Below, in pieces: positions 1 through 6,314 of a DNA stretch of 44,489 nt. The DNA lies in IMG/VR virus record IMGVR_UViG_3300005732_000014, positions 1 to 44,489 of that record; one strand, given 5' to 3'. This stretch comes from a virus. The position numbers and the translations under genes were made by a program. The notes below the pieces were generated by a model that saw nothing but the letters and a program-made list of their open reading frames with translations, was not told where the DNA came from and did not search any database. Position 1 is the first letter of the stretch, and the number at the start of each line of letters is the position of its first letter.

Positions 1-68
1 TGGAGCGGGTGATGGCAGAGGATCAGGCTACGATCAAAATGCTACGCTACAAGCTGGAGGAGATGAGC
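1..68. repeat. Left copy of 68-bp contig-end repeat
   Basis: The first 68 bases are identical to bases 44422-44489. A single reading frame passes smoothly from the right copy into the left one, so the contig is a closed circle cut at an arbitrary point inside a gene. The length suits an assembler k-mer overlap better than a T7-type terminal repeat, which is usually 150 bp or longer and lies between gene blocks. Confidence 0.95.
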
Positions 69-221
69 GGCTCCAAGGACTATGACGGCGCACTGCGACA
101 CAAAGTGCAGGAACAGGGAAAGCTGATCGACACTCTGAACAAGAAGCTGCAGAAAGCAGATGCGGTTGCTAGAACGCTCCGACAGGATCTGTATAAGGTA
201 AGAAGGATAGTAGGGAAATGA
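1..221 (+). CDS. Coiled-coil protein, 3' part (begins at 44376)
   Basis: This is the 3' portion of a gene whose start is at 44376 on the other side of the contig joint. Joined, it encodes 88 residues beginning MSDINLTKIKNAASSLERV. The sequence is charged and helical, with heptad-like spacing (LRYKLEEM, LIDTLNKKLQKAD), so a short coiled coil is likely. The start overlaps the ligase stop as ATGA, and the stop overlaps the start of the next gene at 218, so it belongs to the ligase-polymerase operon. No function is recognised. A start at the GTG at 9 or ATG at 12 would be an artefact of the contig end. Confidence 0.85.
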   Translation, partial: ERVMAEDQATIKMLRYKLEEMSGSKDYDGALRHKVQEQGKLIDTLNKKLQKADAVARTLRQDLYKVRRIVGK

Positions 222-631
222 CCGGCATAATCACACCGCCTCGCGTACTCGTCACGGATCTCGTTGATCTTCTCGGCACGCGTGCTGTACAGTTCGAGCA
301 GGGTTTCTTCACAGGTAGCCGAATTATCTGTGACCCGGCCCCGACCGACACTGATCGAGATATCGCTTTGCTCGTCCGGGATGTCTCTGCCGCTGCTGGA
401 AGTCTATTCGAGTACGGATGGTGTGTTCCAGACACACTGCAGGATTACGATGGTGAATACGAGAACTTCGTGACCATGCGCCGTGTAGATGACAACATCA
501 TGCTATTCGGCGATCCTGTGGAGTTTGGTGCTGTACTGGCAGCCACATGTATCGCAATGCGGAAGAACCTGCTGGAAAAGAGCGAGCGGTACGAACTGTT
601 CAAAACCGCGCGGGCAACCTGGAGAGGCTAG
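218..631 (+). CDS. Nucleotidyltransferase-like phage protein
   Basis: A 137-residue protein between a coiled-coil gene and DNA polymerase, starting at an ATGA overlap. Residues 33-35 (GSR) followed by the acidic cluster TDTDRD at 43-48 look like the GS...DxD signature of the nucleotidyltransferase fold. The C-terminal part (ATCIAMRKNLLEKSERYELF) matches the general pattern of phage proteins annotated as nucleotidyltransferases. A role in modifying a nucleotide, tRNA or protein is therefore possible, but the substrate is unknown. The fold call rests on the motif pattern only. Translation is probably coupled to both neighbours, since polymerase starts at 632, directly after the stop. Confidence 0.6.
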   Translation: MTGIITPPRVLVTDLVDLLGTRAVQFEQGFFTGSRIICDPAPTDTDRDIALLVRDVSAAAGSLFEYGWCVPDTLQDYDGEYENFVTMRRVDDNIMLFGDPVEFGAVLAATCIAMRKNLLEKSERYELFKTARATWRG

Positions 632-3004
632 ATGACAGTCAGAATTTTCGACCTAGAAACCACGACCACCCAGAAGTTCAAGCGCAAGGCAAACCCATTC
701 GTAAAGGACAACTGGGTGGTGGCCGAGGGTTGGAAAGATCTTGGGCTGTCTAAGCAGTGCTCCTGGCGCTATATGACAGAGGCGGAGAGCCGGGGTAGCT
801 TCATGTCTATCCCGGACCACATCACCGTCCTCGTTGGTCACAACATTAAGTTCGACCTACTTTGGGAACTTGTCAGGAAGAACCCACATCTCGAAGCGTT
901 CTTAAAGCGAGGTGGTAAGATCTGGTGTACGCAGTACGCCGAATACCTGCTACAGGCGCAGCACCCACAGTGGCAGATGTGTAGCCTTAACGATGTGGCA
1001 ATCCTGTACGGAGGAACCACGAAGATCGACGCTGTGAAGCTCATGTGGGAGGACGGGATCAATACCCCGGACATCCCGGAGGACCTCCTGATCGACTATC
1101 TTGTCGGGACAGAGGAAGAGGGGCGTAATGGCGGCGATATCGGTAACACGGAGCTAGCCTACCAGGGGCAGATGAAGAAGGCCGTAGAGCTTGGTATGCT
1201 CAATATGATTGAGGATCGCATGGACGGGCTACTTGCCACGACGTTCATGGAGTTCACCGGGCTGCATGTGGACACGGCCTTCGCGAAGGTCTATTTGGCA
1301 GAGAAGCGCGCAGCGCTAAAGGTTGCTGACGCCGAACTTGCCAAATTCATCCCAAAGCTTCCAAAAGAGCTGGAGTTCAACTGGAACAGCAACACGCACA
1401 AGTCCTGCCTGATTTTCGGTGGGACTGTGCGGTACGAGAAGTCTCTACCATACGTGGACGAGAAGACTGGTACTTGGGCGAGATACCGAACTGAGGAGAA
1501 ATGGCCACTGTTCGGTGGAGAACCTAAGAACCCTACATCCAAGAAGGTGCAGAAAGTACGAGACCCGGTAAACGGCGTAGAAGGCTACAAGTGGCAGTAT
1601 GTTGACGGCGTGAACCCCGCAGTGCCTCAGGACACCTTCAAGTCCGGTGCTAGGATGGGCGAGCCTAAATTCAAGAACATGAAGGGCTGGGGAGAGAAGA
1701 AGACCCGCCTCACGGATCAGTTCTTCAAGTTCGACGGATACACTGAACCAGAGAAGCGTTGGAAGGGGGCACAGACCGACGGTGCAGGAAATCACATCTA
1801 CGGCACCGGTAAGGACGTTATGGAGGTCCTGGAGCATCGCACAGACGTCCCGTTCCTGAAAGCACTGTCGGATCAGTCAGCTCTGACAAAGGAGATCGGC
1901 ACATACCTGGTGACGCGTGGTAAGGATGGTAAGCTGAAAGGTATGCTGACATGCGTGGACCCAGACGACCACATCATCCACCATAAGCTGAACCACACCA
2001 GTACGATCACAACTCGCCTGTCGTCATCGGATCCAAATCTGCAGAACCTCACACGGGGTGATCAGCGGAAGGACGGGACATGGAAGTCTCAGGTCAAGAA
2101 GCTGTTCGATAGCCGTTGGGCCGTCACAGGTGGTCGCATGGTCGAGATTGACTACAGTCAGCTGGAGGTCGTCGTACAGGGCGTCCTGACGCGGGACGAG
2201 CAGCTGACGCTAGATCTACAGAACAAGGTGGACTTTCACTGTAAGCGGGTTGCGCAGTCCCAGGGCTGCACGTACCCGCAGGCGCTACAGTGGTGCAAGG
2301 ACGAGGATGACCCGAAGTACAGTGTGTGGTCCGTACTCCGCACCTCTGCTAAGATCTTCTCATTCCAGCGCGCATACGGCGCCGGGGCACCAACAATCGC
2401 GAACGCCACAGGAATGACGGTTGACGAGGTGAAGGAGCTGATCAAGGGTGAGGAGATTATGTACCCAGGCATCGGCAAATTCTACCAGTCTGTCGAAGAA
2501 GCGGCAGAGAACACAAAGGAGCCTATCAGAGCACAGCGAGACGACGGATCGTGGGGCGTCTACCACAGAGGCTACTGGCAGGGGCCGACAGGCACCCGCT
2601 ACACATGGCGCTCGTACGACACTCCGAAGTTCCTACAGGATCGCGGTATCATGGATCAGTTCGCACAGCCGGAGATCCTGAATTACCCGACACAGGGGTA
2701 CGGTGGCGAGTTCGTCCAGGCTGTTCTCGGATGGCTGATCCGATGGCTGATCGAAAACGACTTCTTCGGCGGAGGCATGTATGACCCGGCTGTGATCCTC
2801 TGTAACACCGTCCACGACTGTGTGTGGTTCGACTGTAAGACGGAGGAGCTTGCTCTAAAGATCTGGCCACAGGCTAGAGAGATTATGACGTCAATCCCAG
2901 AGCGATTTAACGCCAGATATGGTATGGACATCAAAGTACCGTTCCCAGTGGACGGTGAGATCGGCTTAAACATGAATGAACTGCATCACTTCCCGAAAGG
3001 ATAA
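632..3004 (+). CDS. DNA polymerase, family A (T7 gp5-like)
   Basis: Replicative DNA polymerase of 790 residues; T7 gp5 has 704. The N-terminal 3'-5' proofreading domain shows Exo I at D7-L8-E9 and an Exo II-like HNIKFDL. The polymerase domain has TTRLSSSDPNLQNL, motif A IDYSQLEV with the metal-binding D507, motif B K574-IFSFQRAYG, and motif C HDC with D729. Most family A enzymes have HDE at motif C; here the third residue is Cys730. The catalytic Asp is kept, so the enzyme should be active. Residues about 260-390 form a long, lysine- and glycine-rich stretch that may account for the extra length. It lies between the nucleotidyltransferase-like gene and a small unknown gene, upstream of SSB and exonuclease. 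ATG at 632 follows GGAGAGGCTAG. Confidence 0.97.
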   Translation: MTVRIFDLETTTTQKFKRKANPFVKDNWVVAEGWKDLGLSKQCSWRYMTEAESRGSFMSIPDHITVLVGHNIKFDLLWELVRKNPHLEAFLKRGGKIWCTQYAEYLLQAQHPQWQMCSLNDVAILYGGTTKIDAVKLMWEDGINTPDIPEDLLIDYLVGTEEEGRNGGDIGNTELAYQGQMKKAVELGMLNMIEDRMDGLLATTFMEFTGLHVDTAFAKVYLAEKRAALKVADAELAKFIPKLPKELEFNWNSNTHKSCLIFGGTVRYEKSLPYVDEKTGTWARYRTEEKWPLFGGEPKNPTSKKVQKVRDPVNGVEGYKWQYVDGVNPAVPQDTFKSGARMGEPKFKNMKGWGEKKTRLTDQFFKFDGYTEPEKRWKGAQTDGAGNHIYGTGKDVMEVLEHRTDVPFLKALSDQSALTKEIGTYLVTRGKDGKLKGMLTCVDPDDHIIHHKLNHTSTITTRLSSSDPNLQNLTRGDQRKDGTWKSQVKKLFDSRWAVTGGRMVEIDYSQLEVVVQGVLTRDEQLTLDLQNKVDFHCKRVAQSQGCTYPQALQWCKDEDDPKYSVWSVLRTSAKIFSFQRAYGAGAPTIANATGMTVDEVKELIKGEEIMYPGIGKFYQSVEEAAENTKEPIRAQRDDGSWGVYHRGYWQGPTGTRYTWRSYDTPKFLQDRGIMDQFAQPEILNYPTQGYGGEFVQAVLGWLIRWLIENDFFGGGMYDPAVILCNTVHDCVWFDCKTEELALKIWPQAREIMTSIPERFNARYGMDIKVPFPVDGEIGLNMNELHHFPKG

Positions 3005-3006
3005 CC

Positions 3007-3246
3007 ATGAGCACTTCCCTAGTACTACGTAATATGGAGCGCGCGATTGTAGACGACCTCCGCACGAAGCTGAAAAACACTTTGATGGTTCATGCAGAGA
3101 TTACTGTGGACAAGTATATCGACGACCTCGCTTCTAAGCTAAAAGCAGAAGCGCATGTCATGTCTGACGTCGAAACCATGGGGATGATCACGAAGATTGT
3201 AGTCAAAGACGCGAGAGGCGGTTGGCATGACTGTACGTTAGCGTAA
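3007..3246 (+). CDS. Small unknown protein between polymerase and SSB
   Basis: A 79-residue protein whose ATG lies two bases after the polymerase stop, so it is probably translated by coupling. It is charged and mostly helical at the N-terminus (MERAIVDDLRTKLKNTL), with a short C-terminal strand-rich part (MITKIVVKDARGGWHDCTLA). There is no signal peptide or membrane segment. No family is recognised. It is the last gene before the phage promoter at 3270. Confidence 0.7.
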   Translation: MSTSLVLRNMERAIVDDLRTKLKNTLMVHAEITVDKYIDDLASKLKAEAHVMSDVETMGMITKIVVKDARGGWHDCTLA

Positions 3247-3269
3247 CACGTTGCCGGACTTTGTTATCT

Positions 3270-3288
3270 GTGACACTATTATAGGATA
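3270..3288 (+). promoter_or_regulatory. Phage RNA polymerase promoter upstream of SSB
   Basis: GTGACACTATTATAGGATA differs at one base from the version found at 9139 and 12729. It resembles T7-class promoters, with CACTATAGG-like bases around the start. It lies in the 142-base gap between the small gene ending at 3246 and SSB, and would drive SSB, exonuclease, endonuclease VII and the RNA polymerase gene itself. Transcription should start at about G3284. Confidence 0.85.
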
Positions 3289-3330
3289 AGCATCGCTGAT
3301 CTCCGGTACCGGGTATCAGTTTCAAAGAAG

Positions 3331-3354
3331 AGGATCTGATGTAAGATGATCCGA
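3331..3354 (+). other. 5' leader hairpin of the SSB transcript
   Basis: In the leader between the promoter and SSB, GGATC (about 3334-3338) can pair with GATCC (about 3349-3353). Upstream, TGAT...ATCA flanks CCGGTACCGG (about 3297-3319). These are short helices of the type that protects or processes T7-like mRNA leaders. No terminator U-tract follows. Confidence 0.35.
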
Positions 3355-3388
3355 TACCAATCCATGATTGCTAATATAAGGAAATAGC

Positions 3389-4396
3389 ATGACAAAAGAA
3401 AACACTGGCTTGAACCTGACGGATATCACCAACTTCGTTGAAGACAACGATCTACAGGATTTGACTATCTCGACAGGCGGTGGCGACTTCAAACGTGAGC
3501 TGCTTCCTGTGAAGAACCACGCTGTCCGACTGGTTGGCTATACAGAGCTGGGTATCCACAAAAAGAAGAAATTTCAGTCCGAAGAGACTGAGGATGTTGA
3601 CACTGCTCGCCTGACATTCGAGGTTCTGTCGAAAGACGGTATCCGGCTGGACGAAGAAGGTAAGCCGGTCAGTGCACGTCGGCTGTACCTTGAGTGCAAA
3701 AAGTCTACCCACGAGAAGGCAACTCTGCGGAAGCTGTTCGAGCTGATGCGGGAGGGTGACACATCAATCACACACTTTGCACAGATGATTGGCACAAAAG
3801 CCTGGAAGCTGAAAGTCAATTGGGAAGTGGGCGGGAAAGTCCTACAGACAAAGAAAGCTCGCGACGAGGCGAAGGCGGCAATGGAGGCAGACACCGAGAA
3901 CAAAAAGGAGCTGCGTATCTGGGAGAGCTGGAAAACAAGCGGCGTTCCAAACATCTCACCTGCCGTGAACCCGGTCATGGATGATGACGGTGAGGACACC
4001 GGAGAAGTCACTCCAATGAAGGTGCCTGCAGTGGTAGGCAAGCTGGAGTTCTTCCTGTGGGACAATCCGCACCCTGAGCACTGGGCGTCGCTGTTCATTG
4101 AGGGTGAGTACGAGAACACAGACAAGGATGGAAAGGTCACGAAGGTCTCCAAAAACCGCGTACAGAACACAATGATCTCCGCTGTGAACTACGATGGGAG
4201 CCCACTGCAGTGTATGCTTGACGGCGTCGCGTTTGATGACGCGGTTGTTGATGAAACATCACCAAAGCCATCGGACACCGACGCGGGCGGCGAGGCAGAA
4301 CAGTCGGATGAACCTGCGGATGAGATCGACGAGCAGCCTTCTGAGCAGGAAGACGATGACGGCGCGGCAGACCTGGACGAACTGGGCCTGGGCTAA
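3389..4396 (+). CDS. Single-stranded DNA-binding protein (T7 gp2.5-like role)
   Basis: A 335-residue protein placed between DNA polymerase and exonuclease, where T7-like phages carry their SSB. The last 55 residues are strongly acidic (SEQEDDDGAADLDELGLG at the end), the hallmark of phage SSBs that use an acidic tail to contact polymerase and helicase. The body holds alternating strands and basic or aromatic residues (HKKKKFQ, KAWKLKVNW), suiting an OB fold, though I see no decisive motif. It is about 100 residues longer than T7 gp2.5. It is first in the transcript from the 3270 promoter, which suits the need for large amounts. RBS is TAAGGAAATAGC. Confidence 0.7.
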   Translation: MTKENTGLNLTDITNFVEDNDLQDLTISTGGGDFKRELLPVKNHAVRLVGYTELGIHKKKKFQSEETEDVDTARLTFEVLSKDGIRLDEEGKPVSARRLYLECKKSTHEKATLRKLFELMREGDTSITHFAQMIGTKAWKLKVNWEVGGKVLQTKKARDEAKAAMEADTENKKELRIWESWKTSGVPNISPAVNPVMDDDGEDTGEVTPMKVPAVVGKLEFFLWDNPHPEHWASLFIEGEYENTDKDGKVTKVSKNRVQNTMISAVNYDGSPLQCMLDGVAFDDAVVDETSPKPSDTDAGGEAEQSDEPADEIDEQPSEQEDDDGAADLDELGLG

Positions 4397-4407
4397 AAAA
4401 TCAATTC

Positions 4408-4428
4408 GGCGGGGCCAAGTGTCCCGCC
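4408..4428 (+). other. Intergenic hairpin between SSB and exonuclease
   Basis: GGCGGG (4408-4413) pairs with CCCGCC (4423-4428) around a 9-base loop. No U-tract follows, so it is more likely an mRNA-stabilising or processing hairpin, or an attenuator, than a full terminator. It could let SSB mRNA outnumber the downstream genes. Confidence 0.55.
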
Positions 4429-4448
4429 ACCACACTCAGGAGATCCTT

Positions 4449-5405
4449 ATGCTAGACATTGCAACCATCCAGAACGCAGAGGTAACAGCCTTCCTACCGG
4501 AGGGCAAGGACTACATAGACGTAGTTCCGGGACGCGTAGCCCACATCGACGCAGATTTCCTGGCTTACTACGCGGCGTACGAGCGCGAGGGGGAGAACAA
4601 GACGCTGCAGGACATGGTACTCGCAGTCAACACAATGGTGACTGACTTGCGAAAATCCTGCGGCGCCCAGACTGCGGTATTGCACGTCACACCGCAGATG
4701 TCCGACAAGGCGGGCCGATCAAAGGTGGCGGTTCAGAAGGCGTACCAGAGCGCCCGGAGCGGGGAGAAGCCACGCCTTCTCGAAGCTGTCCGTGCGTACA
4801 TGGAAAGCCCGGAGCTGCAGAATGTGGTCGGGAAGTCCTGGATGCACGCAGAAGCAGACGACGGTATGGCAGAGGCGGCCTGGGCAGCCTGGGATGCAGG
4901 CACACCAGGGCTATGCGTTATCGCATCAAAGGACAAGGATCTGCGCATCGTGCCTGGTCTACACTTCAACTTCGATACCGGCGAGGTGGAGGGTGCGGGA
5001 GACGCATTTGGCTTCATTGACATCAAAACAACGGTAAAGAAGAACGAGAAGACCGGCAAGACAACCAAGAGCCATAAGCCCCGTGGTTACGGGACCAAGT
5101 TCTTCTGGCGGCAGATGCTTATGGGAGACACAGCGGACACCATCGTAGGCATCCCGAAGATCGGTATCGTCAAGGCGCAGGACATGCTGGACGGGTGCAG
5201 TACAGACCTTGAGTGCTTCCAGGTTGTGAAGGCGGCGTACAAAGAATACGCCGAGACGAAGGGCTTTATCCACTGGGAAACTAAGGAAGACGTCAGCTGG
5301 GCAGACGTTTTCTGGTCTGAGGCACAGATGCTGTGGATGCAGCGCACCGCCGGTGACATCGACGACGTGCGGAAATGGTTACAGGAGGTCGTCAATGGTT
5401 CTTGA
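4449..5405 (+). CDS. 5'-3' exonuclease (T7 gp6-like, FEN family)
   Basis: A 318-residue exonuclease. Acidic residues typical of the FEN/PIN-like fold are present in order: HIDADFLAYY, AEADDGMAEAA, SKDKDLRIV, and the helix-hairpin segment GDTADTIVGIPKIG. In T7 the equivalent enzyme removes RNA primers and degrades host DNA for nucleotides. The start is set by CAGGAGATCCTT directly before ATG 4449; the frame is open further upstream, but only inside the SSB gene. It follows SSB in the same transcript and overlaps the next gene by 11 bases. Confidence 0.93.
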   Translation: MLDIATIQNAEVTAFLPEGKDYIDVVPGRVAHIDADFLAYYAAYEREGENKTLQDMVLAVNTMVTDLRKSCGAQTAVLHVTPQMSDKAGRSKVAVQKAYQSARSGEKPRLLEAVRAYMESPELQNVVGKSWMHAEADDGMAEAAWAAWDAGTPGLCVIASKDKDLRIVPGLHFNFDTGEVEGAGDAFGFIDIKTTVKKNEKTGKTTKSHKPRGYGTKFFWRQMLMGDTADTIVGIPKIGIVKAQDMLDGCSTDLECFQVVKAAYKEYAETKGFIHWETKEDVSWADVFWSEAQMLWMQRTAGDIDDVRKWLQEVVNGS

Positions 5406-5562
5406 TGACGACGAGTACAACACCACAATGGAAGTCTACTGCACGCCGAGACCACACCGGGTGAGCACTGTTCTGGACCAGTACGGAGAACCGTTCGTCC
5501 ACACACCAGAGCCGTTCAAATGCGGTTTCGATCTAACAAGAAAGGAAGCTGATAATGGCTAA
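5395..5562 (+). CDS. Small unknown protein (55 aa)
   Basis: The ATG at 5395 is preceded by ACAGGAGGTC and lies within the end of the exonuclease gene. The product is 55 residues, acidic at the start (MVLDDDEY), with VLDQYGEPFVHTPEPFKCG in the middle. No family is recognised. The strong RBS and coupled position support expression. The frame is open further upstream, but without an RBS. Confidence 0.7.
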   Translation: MVLDDDEYNTTMEVYCTPRPHRVSTVLDQYGEPFVHTPEPFKCGFDLTRKEADNG

Positions 5563-5818
5563 TGGGAAAGTGAAACTCGAATACCCGCACGGCGCAATGC
5601 TGTGTTACCCACATTCAGATGGGAACGCTGTTCAGCTGACGTACACTGGCAAGTTCGGTCGGCGCAAGCTGCGTAAAATGTTGCGCGACACTACACCGCT
5701 ACGTAAGAAGGAAGAGATCGAGTTCGCCATCGACAACTTCGTTGTCCGACTTGTTCCGGTTGATTTCAAGTCACAAACGCGGGCTATTTATGAGGCGGGT
5801 CTTGATGCGGAAGCTTAA
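5555..5818 (+). CDS. Small unknown protein (87 aa)
   Basis: ATG 5555 follows AAGAAAGGAAGCTGATA and overlaps the previous stop by 8 bases. The product has 87 residues with a basic centre (GKFGRRKLRKMLRD) and a strand-rich end (FVVRLVPVDFKS). It could bind nucleic acid, but nothing specific is recognised. It sits between exonuclease and endonuclease VII. Confidence 0.75.
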   Translation: MANGKVKLEYPHGAMLCYPHSDGNAVQLTYTGKFGRRKLRKMLRDTTPLRKKEEIEFAIDNFVVRLVPVDFKSQTRAIYEAGLDAEA

Positions 5819-6185
5819 GCACCGTGAGATCGCAGGCGTACGCGATGACATCCTCCAGGCGCAGGGACACCGCTGCGCTATCTGTCAGACCACTCTACCA
5901 AACGATGGCGCTGTATTGGACCACTGCCACACTACTGGCGCGATACGCGGAGCATTGTGCCGTAACTGCAACGGGATTGAGGGCAAGGTACACAACCTAG
6001 CCCGCCGCGCGAAGCGGAAGTATACTCCGACATGGTGGTTGGGACGCCTGATCGAGTATTGGGCAGAGCATAGCACGGACAAGACAGGCTTGATGCACCC
6101 AACACACAAGACTGCGGAGGACAAACGCGTGCGAGCGAACAAGCTGGCGCGTGATCGGCGGGCGGCGGCACGTGGGTCCATTTAA
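5805..6185 (+). CDS. Recombination endonuclease VII-like (HNH, His-Me finger)
   Basis: A 126-residue protein with the endonuclease VII pattern: zinc cysteines C24-x2-C27 and C52-x2-C55, and between them the nuclease segment LDHCHTTGAIRG with D39, H40 and H42, then N56. T4 endonuclease VII resolves branched DNA before packaging; here it fills the role that T7 gives to gp3 (an unrelated fold). A basic C-terminal tail (KLARDRRAAARGS) should help bind DNA. ATG 5805 is preceded by GAGGCGGG and overlaps the previous gene by 14 bases. ATG 5790 is an alternative start. Confidence 0.9.
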   Translation: MRKLKHREIAGVRDDILQAQGHRCAICQTTLPNDGAVLDHCHTTGAIRGALCRNCNGIEGKVHNLARRAKRKYTPTWWLGRLIEYWAEHSTDKTGLMHPTHKTAEDKRVRANKLARDRRAAARGSI

Positions 6186-6312
6186 GTGCAACGGATGCGG
6201 GAAACCGATTAACCCGCCACCTATCCTACCTAACCCTGCAACATTCAAATGCCCCACCTGCAAGATGCAGTATACGCAGACCATCACGCGGACAATAACC
6301 ACGAAGGGTTGA
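6172..6312 (+). CDS. Small zinc-ribbon protein (GTG start)
   Basis: A 46-residue frame starting at GTG 6172 inside the end of the endonuclease VII gene: VGPFKCNGCGKP, a proline-rich linker, FKCPTCKMQYTQT, then a Thr-rich tail. Two CxxC pairs about 20 residues apart make a classic zinc ribbon. Phages use such small proteins as nucleic-acid or RNA-polymerase binders, but the role here is unknown. The stop at 6312 is two bases before the RNA polymerase start, so the two are probably co-translated. The CxxC pairs are what make a real gene likely despite its size. Confidence 0.72.
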   Translation: MGPFKCNGCGKPINPPPILPNPATFKCPTCKMQYTQTITRTITTKG

Positions 6313-6314
6313 AC

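Noticed and set aside
4194-4448. N-terminal extension of the exonuclease frame into SSB
   Set aside because: The extension overlaps SSB in another register and has no RBS, while CAGGAGATCCTT stands at the right distance before ATG 4449.
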